Below, piece by piece: positions 56,017 through 64,000 of a DNA stretch of 64,000 nt. The stretch covers positions 1-64,000 of the forward strand of contig JADKCF010000008.1 in NCBI GenBank assembly GCA_016714765.1, read 5' to 3'. The DNA is from Saprospiraceae bacterium. Its GTDB lineage: Bacteria; Bacteroidota; Bacteroidia; Chitinophagales; Saprospiraceae. A program made the position numbers and the translations under genes. The notes under the pieces were generated by a model. The model saw only the letters and a program-made list of their open reading frames with translations. It was not told the origin of the DNA and did no database searches. Position 1 is the first letter of the stretch. Each line of letters opens with the position of its first letter.

Positions 56017-56790
56017 TTACATAAGCTTATCAAAAAGCGATTTAATTTGGGTGTCTCCCATACCATAGATACCCTCACGATGGCAAAATTCAGAAAAAAC
56101 TGTGTTAAAATCATTTGATTTTGTCGCTATAATTTCTTTTAAAACCCTTTCAGGTCTGCCGGGAGTGTTATCGGTAGGAAATCTTTCAGCATGAGCCTGA
56201 CATATTTCTTCCAAATATTCAAAACAATTTGATTTTACTCTAGAATAAGCCATCAATCGCTCTAAATCATTTTTCTGGTAACTGACCCATAAATTTTTGC
56301 CAAGATTTATGTCTTCCGGACTGAAAAGTACCTTTGCTCTGAAAGCTTGTTCCAGGTCTTCTGCAGTAGCGGTACCAAAACCACTCCAAAGGTCGTCATT
56401 GCTTTTTATCAAAGGAAAAATCCTATATATGGATAGAGTAGGGTAGTCTGACAACAAAGAAATAATAAACCACAAATTTGTCTGGCAAAACAAATCATTT
56501 TCAAACCAAAGACAGACTTCTGATTTTTCAGGCAGACTCATTACTTTTTCAATTTCAGTGACGGTTTGGCTATAATACTCCGCAGGGGTGCAACAGTGGG
56601 TATTGGCTATATATGTAGCTCGAATTTTCCAGAAATCAGAAAGGTTGTCTGAGAGGACTTCCCCTTCTATCAGGCTCTCCCGGCACACAATGAAGTTTTG
56701 GTTTATGGAAGTTGTCATAAGCTGAGATGCCAGACAGTCGCCATTTAAAATATGAAATGAAGTAGAAACCGACTTTGACTCAATAATCAT
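56017..56790 (-). CDS. DUF1835 domain-containing protein
   Basis: 257 aa, soluble. The N-terminal DUF1835 segment is recognisable: FHILNGDCLASQLMTTSINQ, VCRESLIEGEV and the VCLWFENDLFCQTNLWFIIS strand-helix. A helical C-terminal part follows (FPTDNTPGRPERVLKEIIA). The family is of unknown function and is widespread in Bacteroidota and Firmicutes. It is 10 bp downstream of the GH3 gene, in the same direction, so the two are likely co-transcribed. Confidence 0.83.
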   Translation of the reverse strand: MIIESKSVSTSFHILNGDCLASQLMTTSINQNFIVCRESLIEGEVLSDNLSDFWKIRATYIANTHCCTPAEYYSQTVTEIEKVMSLPEKSEVCLWFENDLFCQTNLWFIISLLSDYPTLSIYRIFPLIKSNDDLWSGFGTATAEDLEQAFRAKVLFSPEDINLGKNLWVSYQKNDLERLMAYSRVKSNCFEYLEEICQAHAERFPTDNTPGRPERVLKEIIATKSNDFNTVFSEFCHREGIYGMGDTQIKSLFDKLM

Positions 56791-56800
56791 GTGTACTTCA

Positions 56801-58669
56801 TCATTTATATTTTAGGCCAAAGCCAAATTTGTATAAAGGGGATTTGCTGTCATAAGGCAAATCTTCTTTTTGGTTTCTGACAGCGTCCATACTTGATGGC
56901 AATTCAAAAGGGAGTTTGCCTTGAGGTTTGGATTTGCCAAAAATAACATCCAACACTGCGGCATCACTAGCGCCATAATCTGCTATAACACCTTTTGCAG
57001 CAGCATTTATTTCTGTTATGACTGCCGGTCTGTCTATGTATATATTAAAGATGGTTGGCACTTTATTACAGATATCTAATATCTCTTCTTTCTCTTTCCC
57101 TTTGAAGTCCAGGTCCCCATGATGAAACCCTTTTGCGAAGTTGTTTTGTGTTTCTACAGGTACCCATGGTGTATTGGCTCTGATTATGGCAAAATCAGCC
57201 TCCTCCGGATTGCTGACTACAGTACCATAATGTTGAGCTACTTCTTTTTTGATGCCTTTCACAAATATTTTATACTTTTTTAGTTGCAATGGTAAAACGT
57301 TCTTTTCGTTCTTCAGTAAGGTCAAAGATCTGCGTTGTGTACTTTCACCTAAGGCTACCCAATTCGGTTTACCAGCGATTGCAGTTGCTTTTTCGGCATC
57401 AACATATGGGTTGTCAAAAAGCCCAAGTTGAAATTTTTGTTTCAAAATTCTTCTTAGCGACTGATTGATTCTTTCTTCGCTGAGTTGACCATTCTTTACC
57501 AGATTGACCACCAATTCGGGACAGCTTTCACCTCCGAATTGATCACATCCAGCTTGAATAATTTTGAGTACCCTTTCTTCACGACTTAATTTCTCAGCTC
57601 CCCATGCCCTGGCAGGCCAGACGACTGGTCCCATTTGATTATCAGTCACCAGACCCCAATCCGTACAAACCACGCCATCAAATTTATACTTATCTCTCAG
57701 TAGTCTTGTGATGATTTCTTTATTGTAAGCCATGCCTACGTTTTCTGAAGTCTGGTCTGTAGGAATACCGTAATAGGGCATGATAGATGCCGTATTGGCT
57801 GAAAATGCAGCTTCAAAAGGTTTTATATGATAATTGAAATATTTACCCGGATACACCTGCCCTTTATGGAACTCAAAATGGGAGTCCAGTCCTTCTGTTT
57901 GTGGCCCTCCACCTGAAAAATGTTTTGTCATGCAGGCAACGCTTCCATTATTTAAAGTGTGGCCGTTTTGGAAACCTAAGATGTACGGCTTTAGCATTTT
58001 AGCAGATAGCTCTGCATCCTCTCCAAACGTACCATTACATCGCGGCCAGCGAGGTTCGGTGGCAAGATCAGCCATAGGGTGTAAAGCTATTCTGATACCT
58101 ACGGCAAGATATTCCTGTCGAGCAATCTCACCAAACTGCTTCATCAACTTAGGGTCACCTATGGCCGCAAAGCCCAATTGTTCTGGCCACTGTGAAAATC
58201 CATTGGATGTCATTGAAAAAATATTATTGCTAAAATAATGCCTTGGATCTGAGGCAATGGAAACAGGAATTCCAAGGCGTTCGTCCTCTGCAACTTTTTG
58301 AATTGCATTGATGCCCATTGCCAATTCTCTTACTGCCGGAGTTGTCCAAAAGTTGAAATGTGTCATATGTTTTTCCCTTATTAAAACATCTGGAGTAGGT
58401 GTTTGCGCTGCGGGACCTTCCAGTTTTACATCCTCCTTATGAAAGATAGTTCCATCGGGATTAATTCGGGTACCGTTTATAAACATCTGACCCGCTTTTT
58501 CTTCGAGATTCATTTGAGTTATCAGGTCTTCTACTCTTTTTTCGATAGGGGCAGACGAATTTTCATACACGTCCATCTTACCATTTTTGTTCAAATCACG
58601 GTATTGTTCTTTTTTAGGATGAAAGGCAAAGAAGAATAAAATAATACTAAATGCAATGCTGTATTTCAT
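56801..58669 (-). CDS. Glycoside hydrolase family 3 protein
   Basis: 622 aa with an N-terminal hydrophobic signal (about 1-17). An odd short calcium-binding-like loop follows (DLNKNGKMDVYE), then a GH3 N-domain from about residue 45. The catalytic nucleophile Asp is in GVVCTDWG. Other landmarks are SIASDPRHYFSNNIF, AVGIRIALHPMADLATEPRW and CMTKHFSGGGPQTEGLDSH (the substrate loop). The second domain contains TLLKNEKNVLPL and ends PLYKFGFGLKYK, without a FnIII tail. Probable periplasmic beta-glucosidase or related exo-enzyme. Confidence 0.92.
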   Translation of the reverse strand: MKYSIAFSIILFFFAFHPKKEQYRDLNKNGKMDVYENSSAPIEKRVEDLITQMNLEEKAGQMFINGTRINPDGTIFHKEDVKLEGPAAQTPTPDVLIREKHMTHFNFWTTPAVRELAMGINAIQKVAEDERLGIPVSIASDPRHYFSNNIFSMTSNGFSQWPEQLGFAAIGDPKLMKQFGEIARQEYLAVGIRIALHPMADLATEPRWPRCNGTFGEDAELSAKMLKPYILGFQNGHTLNNGSVACMTKHFSGGGPQTEGLDSHFEFHKGQVYPGKYFNYHIKPFEAAFSANTASIMPYYGIPTDQTSENVGMAYNKEIITRLLRDKYKFDGVVCTDWGLVTDNQMGPVVWPARAWGAEKLSREERVLKIIQAGCDQFGGESCPELVVNLVKNGQLSEERINQSLRRILKQKFQLGLFDNPYVDAEKATAIAGKPNWVALGESTQRRSLTLLKNEKNVLPLQLKKYKIFVKGIKKEVAQHYGTVVSNPEEADFAIIRANTPWVPVETQNNFAKGFHHGDLDFKGKEKEEILDICNKVPTIFNIYIDRPAVITEINAAAKGVIADYGASDAAVLDVIFGKSKPQGKLPFELPSSMDAVRNQKEDLPYDSKSPLYKFGFGLKYK

Positions 58670-58740
58670 GATTTGATTTCAATTTCTATTGGTATGTGTA
58701 AAAAGTACTTTTGCTTTACAACGGCATGTAATTCTTAGTA

Positions 58741-58748
58741 CAAATATA
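58741..58748 (-). promoter_or_regulatory. Predicted -7 box for the GH3 gene
   Basis: TATATTTG on the minus strand, about 72 bp before the ATG, in a strongly AT-rich stretch, so chance matches are possible. Confidence 0.3.
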
Positions 58749-58781
58749 ATTAAAATTTTTATAATTAGTGTAACTGCTTAT

Positions 58782-59420
58782 TCAGCGCTTGTACTTATCA
58801 TTCATTCCAATGCCGTCCATAATATTCTGTATGCTTTTTTCTATTCGGGCTATTCTGGTTTCAGATTGCTTTGGTTGTGAAAAAAAAATGATATAACCTC
58901 GCTGTTTTCCGGGCGTAAGTTTGTAAAAAGCATGTTTGAAAGCAGGAAATTCACTGAATTTTTGTTCCAGTTCATCGGGTATGGGTTCCAGGTTTTTCTG
59001 AAATGTAACTTTAGAGTCATTTTTTTCCAGGTCTATAGCTTCATTTAAATATTCTCTGATAATCGTTGCCTTCTGCAAAATACTTTCCGTATCGGTAAAT
59101 CTGATCGTGCGGACAGATTGTGAGCTCTCACCGTGTTTTTGCAATAAGCCGAAAGGGTCCTTCAGTAAAACACCCTTGAAAAAACTTATACAAGAGTAGT
59201 CTCTGAATGCGCTGATGTTGATTACATTCTTGTTTTGCCAGGTATATACAGGTACACCCCATTTTAAATCTTCGGTGAGTTCGCTATCGAGGACTATCTG
59301 CCTTAGGACTTCCAGCTCGCCTTTCCATTGATGTACTTTGCATTTGGGTGTTGCAAAGTAAGCACAACGACCACATCCATCTATCAGATAAGCGTCTACT
59401 TTAGGATTCAATAAATTCAT
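58782..59420 (-). CDS. YdeI/OmpD-associated family protein with DUF1801 domain
   Basis: 212 aa, soluble. The DUF1801 part (about 30-125) has the ELTEDLKWGVPVYTWQNKNV and SCISFFKGVLLKDPFGLL motifs. The C-terminal OmdA/YdeI helical module follows (FKHAFYKLTPGKQRGYIIFF, then ETRIARIEKSIQNI). An N-terminal C-x-x-C (CGRC) is followed by CKVHQW. This is the second YdeI-type protein in the window; the other, at 27233-27712, has a DUF1905 barrel instead. Confidence 0.85.
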   Translation of the reverse strand: MNLLNPKVDAYLIDGCGRCAYFATPKCKVHQWKGELEVLRQIVLDSELTEDLKWGVPVYTWQNKNVINISAFRDYSCISFFKGVLLKDPFGLLQKHGESSQSVRTIRFTDTESILQKATIIREYLNEAIDLEKNDSKVTFQKNLEPIPDELEQKFSEFPAFKHAFYKLTPGKQRGYIIFFSQPKQSETRIARIEKSIQNIMDGIGMNDKYKR

Positions 59421-59596
59421 TTTATTTGTTTTGGATGTGTAACAAGAAGCACCTGTTTTGCATTTTCTGAATATTAAAAATCAATTTTACACCAAAAATA
59501 ATATAAATGCTAAAATCACGAAGTGTATAACGATGTTTTTTATATTTCACTTTCAGATATAAATTTCAGACCAAAGGGAAAAAAGAATGCCATACA

Positions 59597-59611
59597 TGCA
59601 ACAACGTTGCA
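59597..59611 (+). promoter_or_regulatory. Operator-like palindrome upstream of the TonB receptor
   Basis: TGCAAC-AAC-GTTGCA, perfect 6-bp arms, centred 29 bp before the ATG and directly upstream of a TATCTTTG box (59621-59628). The placement would let a bound repressor block the promoter. Its shape suits a Fur/Zur-type dimer (inference). Confidence 0.5.
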
Positions 59612-59632
59612 AATAAGCAGTATCTTTGTCTC

Positions 59633-61950
59633 ATGGATCGTAAAAACTTGTCATTCGCACTTTTTGTATTGACCTTCATACTGTGTGCGTGGAAGACAAC
59701 AGGTCAGGAATGCCGCATTATAATCTCAGGTGAAATATCAGATCATCATGAAAATCATGAACTGGAATATGCCACTGTGTTCATACAGGAGACGCAGAAG
59801 GGTGTAGTCACTGACACTGATGGCAGGTTTGAATTTAAAGAGATATGCCCCGGGAAATACCACCTGATCATATCCCCATAGGTTGTGCTACTAAAAGCCT
59901 TTTTTTAGATATTCAAAAAGATACTATAATTCATATCATCATGGAGCATCACGATGAATTGATGGACGAAATTGTCATAGAAGGAAGGAATACACAAACC
60001 AAAACAGGCCTGCTCAAAGCTGTAGTTTCCAGAGATATGATGATGGAATATTCGGGAAAAAGCCTGACGGAAATGTTGGCAGTCATACCAGGGGTAAGTA
60101 TGCTCAGGTCGGGACCCAACCTCGCAAAACCTATCATCCATGGGGTGTATGGAAATCGAATTACCATCCTGAACCATGGTATACCTCAAGAAGGCCAGCA
60201 GTGGGGCAATGATCACGCTCCCGAAATAGATCCTAATTCAGGAGATAAAATTTCTGTCTTTAAGGGTGCGAATGCGATTAAATACGGGCTTTCTGCTTTG
60301 GGAGGTTTGGTGGTCATCGAGCCCAACGAATTGACTTATGATCCACACTGGCACGGAGATGTAAAACTGCTGGGACAATCCAATGGACGGGTTTTTGGAG
60401 TTCAATCCACTGTACTTAAATCTACTTTTGCAGGCAATACGAGATGGACGGCAGCTTATTCTAAAGGCGGAGATAGGCAATCAAAAGATTACTATCTAAG
60501 TAATACTGGCAATAAGGAAGCATCCTTTTCTTTTTTGATTAGCAATAATAACACAAGCCGCAACCAAAGGAAGTTTTATTATAGTTTTTACCACACTGAA
60601 ATAGGTATACTGAGAGGCTCTCATATAGGCAATTTGTCAGACCTGACGGAAGCATTTACCAGAAGTGTTCCATTTTTTACAAAGGAGGACTTTTCTTACG
60701 AGATGGTAGCCCCTAGGCAGAATGTAAGCCATCATTTGGCAAAGTATAGCCACAAGCATGTTTACTCTGATAAAAATTCTCTAAACCTTGAGTGTGCTTT
60801 TCAGGCCAATATCAGGCAGGAATACGACGTCAGAAGAGGTGAAAGAAGTACAATACCCAGCCTTAATCTGACATTGTTCAGTCAATATTATGACCTTCAG
60901 TTTAATCATCAACCTGACAATCAGGATCAGTTGCACTCAGTCGGCTTGCAATACCGAAACAATAACAACACCAATAATCCGGGCACAGGTATAAGTCCTT
61001 TGATTCCTGACTATTTTAATCATCAGGCTGCATTGTATTACATTCACAAAAATAAAAAGGGTGTATTTCCCATGGAAGCCGGATTAAGAGCAGAATTCAG
61101 AGATTACCACATTTACAGGACAGTAGGTAAAGGTGGAAATGTGCAAAGAAAATTTTTCAACTTTGCGGCCAATTTTGGCATAAAAAAAGATATCACCAAA
61201 ACATTGAGTTCGTCTATGGACATCTCCTATACAGGTCGACCTCCTGAAACCAATGAACTGTACAGCAATGGTTTGCATCAGGGTGTGAGCGGCATTGAGG
61301 AAGGCAGCATGGAATTGACTACCGAGCATTCTTTTAAAATAGTCAATGAATGGAATGGGCACACAAGTAAAAATCACCACATCAATATTTCATTGTTTTA
61401 CAATAGGTTTCAAAATTACATCTATCTGCAACCTTCGGGAGAGTTAAGATTGACAATAAGAGGCGCATTCCCTGTTTTCAGATATGTGGGAGCTGATGTC
61501 AGTATGGCAGGACTAAGTATAAAGTCCAATTTGGAAGTGGGCCACCACTGGCAATGGAGCAATGCTTTACATTATACCTATGCACAAAATCTTACAATTG
61601 GGAAAGGATTGATACGGATACCGCCACTTTTGGGCGTTTCTAATCTGACTTATGCCATTGGAAAATCAAAGATTTTTGATGAACTGAAAATGGGTTTAGA
61701 AGTGAGTTACACAGCCAGGCAGACAAAAGCCAATGAAAAAGAAGATTTCCTTGCCCCTCCTGATGATTATTTTCTTACTAATGCTTTTTTAAGAATCAAA
61801 TGGAAGACAAAAAAACAGAATGATTTAGATTTTATCATCAAAGGGGAGAATCTGATGAATGTCAGGTATCGTGACTACCTCAACAGATTGAGGTATTTTG
61901 CAGATGAATCAGGCAGAAATATTTATTTTACATTCAATATTAGTTTTTAA
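59633..61950 (+). CDS. TonB-dependent receptor, probable zinc receptor, apparent frameshift
   Basis: Frames 59633-59881 and 59845-61950 join into about 772 aa: signal peptide (ending KTTGQ), a carboxypeptidase-regulatory-like domain (YATVFIQETQKGVVTDTDGR), then plug and barrel. The plug has LTEMLAVIPGVSMLRSG, GNRITILNHGIPQEGQQW and NDHAPEIDP, recalling the plug and His loop of zinc receptor ZnuD. His-rich loops occur in the barrel. The break is in a C4 run near 59867-59870; one added C gives L-I-I-S-P-I-G-C. The final residue is Phe. The lipoprotein gene follows at once. Confidence 0.87.
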
Positions 61951-61968
61951 TTTTAAAAAATCAAACGT

Positions 61969-62526
61969 ATGAGAATTGTATCTTTTATTATAGTTATGGT
62001 TTTACTGACTACTTCGTGTGAAAAAACGCCGACACCTATCAATGAAGAGGAATTAATCACAACCCTTGTGTTTACCCTGGATGCTGTGGGAAATAATCAA
62101 GATGTAGTGATGACTTTCAAAGATCCGGACGGCAATGGTGGAATTGCCCCCACTATCACAACTATCGGCGTCATGAAATCTGGTGAAACTTATAATGGCA
62201 GTCTGACCTTGCTAAATGAATCTGAAAATCCTGTAATAAATATTACTGCTGAAATAGAGGCAGAAGCTGAGGCTCACCAGTTTTTTTACGCAGTTAGTGG
62301 AGCACTTGCTGGAAATATTGATATCACATATGAGGATAAAGACAAGGACAATCTCCCTTTAGGCCTAAAAACCAAAGTAGTGCCAAGGGCTACAGGTTCA
62401 GGTAAACTTAAGCTTCTGCTCAGACATGAACCCAACAAAAAAGCCGTTGGTGTCAGTACCGGAATCATAGACAATGCGGGTGGAGAAACAGACCTGGAAG
62501 TAAGTTTCGATTTGGTTGTGAACTGA
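61969..62526 (+). CDS. Lipoprotein partner of the TonB receptor
   Basis: 185 aa. The lipobox is T-T-S-C (Cys near 17). The mature part is beta-rich with an acidic, Asn/Asp-rich DPDGNGG loop and repeats of strand-turn units (FTLDAVGNNQDVVMTFKDP; NITAEIEAEAEAHQFFYAV). From memory, proteins of this sort follow TonB receptors in Bacteroidota and are annotated as type 1 periplasmic binding fold proteins. It starts 18 bp after the receptor and is probably its surface- or periplasm-facing partner. It has few His residues itself. Confidence 0.65.
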   Translation: MRIVSFIIVMVLLTTSCEKTPTPINEEELITTLVFTLDAVGNNQDVVMTFKDPDGNGGIAPTITTIGVMKSGETYNGSLTLLNESENPVINITAEIEAEAEAHQFFYAVSGALAGNIDITYEDKDKDNLPLGLKTKVVPRATGSGKLKLLLRHEPNKKAVGVSTGIIDNAGGETDLEVSFDLVVN

Positions 62527-62542
62527 TCATTATACCATCAGA

Positions 62543-63184
62543 TTAATGTTTCAAGACGGAGACTGTATATTTACCATTTATGTAAATAGGTAATCGCACA
62601 GGTTTTTTATCCTTGATGGACAAATAATCTTCAAAATATATTTTGTCAAGGACAAATGTTTGTTGAGAGGCAAGGTAAGTAAAATCAACAAAATAATCGT
62701 ATTGATGCTGCCTGCCATTAGAAAATACAACGAATACAAACTCAGCTTTTTGTTTGTCAACCCACCCAATCAAATTGATGTAAATAACAGAGTTCCTTAT
62801 CTTTTGGAGTTCCAAGCCGAGCTCTGGACTTATGAGTATCACCTCAGTATCTTCGATTTTTTTTGGCAATTGTACATCCGGCCAATCGTCATCCTGACCA
62901 TAAACATGTTTACCAAAGTACAACGTATCAAAACTGATTTTATCCTTTTTATATACAGCTTTTATAAATTCGGAAATAGATTGTGTATAAATTTTGTTCA
63001 GTTTTATTTTATGTAACGATGCACTGTCATTGTTTGAAACTGCGTCAAATTGCAGATTATCAGGTGTTTGACGCAAATCAACTGTATTGTTGGGTTTTGT
63101 GCCGGCAGGATGTTGTGAGCAAGCTGTAATATTGATTAGTAGGTACCAAAATACCAATGTTATAATGTTTTTTTGATTGTCCAT
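62543..63184 (-). CDS. Lipoprotein of unknown function
   Basis: 213 aa from ATG 63184 (MDNQKNIITL); an upstream ATG at 63208 would put extra polar residues before the signal. The lipobox is I-T-A-C. The mature protein has an Asn-rich linker and then an alternating beta-strand body (VILISPELGLELQKI, AEFVFVVFSNGRQHQYDYFV). It ends KYTVSVLKH. No family recognised. It faces the lipoprotein partner of the TonB receptor convergently. Confidence 0.6.
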   Translation of the reverse strand: MDNQKNIITLVFWYLLINITACSQHPAGTKPNNTVDLRQTPDNLQFDAVSNNDSASLHKIKLNKIYTQSISEFIKAVYKKDKISFDTLYFGKHVYGQDDDWPDVQLPKKIEDTEVILISPELGLELQKIRNSVIYINLIGWVDKQKAEFVFVVFSNGRQHQYDYFVDFTYLASQQTFVLDKIYFEDYLSIKDKKPVRLPIYINGKYTVSVLKH

Positions 63185-63250
63185 TATGTGCAATTTCAGC
63201 CAGTTCATAAACGGTGTTAGTTATGTTTTGGTTCTTGTAAGTTAAAATAT

Positions 63251-64000
63251 TCACTTTTTGTTTGGTAGTGACCAAAGACTTCCTGATGTGGGTGTATTCT
63301 CTGCTATTTTATGGATCATGCCATTAAAAATTAAGCCGTGAAAAGGAAGTACCGCATACCAATAAAGCCTACCCAAAACACCAAGCGGCCTGAAAGTGGC
63401 TGTTTGAGTGAGCATTTGCTGGTCATCGATTTTAAACTCTAGCCACGCCTCGCCGGGAAGTTTCATCTCTGCAAACAAAAGCAATCTCCTTTCATTTTTA
63501 TCTGCCAGCAAAACCCGCCAAAAATCTAGACTGTCTCCTGTTTGTATCACAGAATCTAGCTTTCGTCCCCTGCGCATGCCTACGCCACCTGCAAGTTGGT
63601 CCAGGAATCCCCTTATTTCCCATAGCCAATTGCCGTAATACCATCCATTTTTGCCACCGATAGACCATATCTTTTCCAGAGAGACATCGATGTTTTCGAC
63701 TTTCATAGTGCGTATGTCTTTATAACATCCATTTACAGGCACTTCGATAAACTTAGAAAAGCCTTCGCTGAAAATATCACTTGTTTGAGCATCTTTCCAG
63801 CTGGAAAGCACCTGGTTTTGTTCTATTTTATCAAAAGCCATTTTTATTGCCGTATCGTAGTATATCAGTTTTATACCTAGTTGATTTGCCAGGTCATTGG
63901 GTTTGCATATTACATCTATCTTCATACTATTGACCAGATTCTTTGCCAGAGAATAGGACGTAGCTGTGACAAAATATAACCAGTATGAGGTAATTTTAGG
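63251..64000 (-). CDS. DUF2867 C-terminal part of an SDR-type oxidoreductase (partial, runs off window end)
   Basis: The frame is open from the window edge. Residues before the inner ATG at 63925 (TSYWLYFVTATSYSLAKNLV) continue the family pattern, so that ATG is not the true start. The rest is the DUF2867 domain: SEGFSKFIEVPVNGCYKDIR, SIGGKNGWYYGNWLWEIRGF, DSLDFWRVLLADKNERRLLL and LGRLYWYAVLPFHGLIFNGM. In complete proteins this domain follows an NAD(P)-binding atypical SDR domain, expected beyond 64000. Membrane association is possible. Function unknown. Confidence 0.8.
   Translation of the reverse strand, partial: PKITSYWLYFVTATSYSLAKNLVNSMKIDVICKPNDLANQLGIKLIYYDTAIKMAFDKIEQNQVLSSWKDAQTSDIFSEGFSKFIEVPVNGCYKDIRTMKVENIDVSLEKIWSIGGKNGWYYGNWLWEIRGFLDQLAGGVGMRRGRKLDSVIQTGDSLDFWRVLLADKNERRLLLFAEMKLPGEAWLEFKIDDQQMLTQTATFRPLGVLGRLYWYAVLPFHGLIFNGMIHKIAENTPTSGSLWSLPNKK

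Overview
The window reads as chromosomal DNA of a Bacteroidota bacterium, most likely from the Saprospiraceae or a close relative (inference). The signs are AT-rich coding sequence, -7 boxes of the TAnnTTTG type, two secreted proteins with type IX secretion (T9SS) C-terminal signals, many lipoproteins, and families centred on Bacteroidota (DUF5606, DUF6934, the MoxR/DUF58/DUF4350/DUF4129 cluster). I saw no rRNA, tRNA, CRISPR array or intact transposase.

Layout. 1-1310: a lipoprotein gene broken in many places. 1.7-3.6 kb: DUF2200, then clpS and aat, which both serve the N-end rule. 3.5-5.4 kb: a UbiA-like membrane protein, a PspC-domain protein and an RDD protein. 5.4-10.8 kb: SpoIIM-like, DUF4129, DUF4350, MoxR ATPase and DUF58 as one operon. 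10.8-19.8 kb: a TonB-like protein, DUF5606, purine nucleoside phosphorylase with uvrA, a Uma2 nuclease, a ComF-like protein and an MscS channel. 19.9-27.0 kb: an exopolysaccharide operon (response regulator, Wza, Wzc-like protein, flippase, glycosyltransferase, O-antigen ligase). 27-33.3 kb: a YdeI-like protein, a flippase-fold membrane protein, a PKD-rich T9SS protein, a barrel protein and an unknown membrane protein.

33.3-39.1 kb is the accessory part and the most interesting stretch. It holds a small exported protein with a WHH-type nuclease motif followed at once by a SUKH-like gene (a toxin-immunity pair), a decayed second copy of the toxin leader, and two tandem paralogues offset by exactly 1000 bp with near-identical 3' halves. 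It also holds a possible toxin-tail remnant, a DUF6934 gene with a 59-aa partner, and three copies of an intergenic repeat at the gene boundaries. I read it as a polymorphic-toxin/immunity island built by cassette turnover.

39-48 kb: an SPFH lipoprotein divergent from a LysR regulator, a non-coding element with terminal inverted repeats, an AstE-like hydrolase with a RimK ligase, a UMF1-type transporter, and a porin with an ammonium transporter. 48-54 kb: an AT-rich gap and a 1635-aa T9SS protein. 54-64 kb: aldo/keto reductase, an unpaired CoA-transferase A subunit, DUF1835, GH3, a second YdeI-like protein, a probable zinc TonB receptor with partner lipoprotein, another lipoprotein, and a DUF2867 protein running off the end.

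Caution: at least eight otherwise conserved genes are split by a single frame break. Most breaks sit at short homopolymers and are repaired by adding one base. This looks more like residual indel error in the assembly than biology, and the affected genes are annotated as joined.
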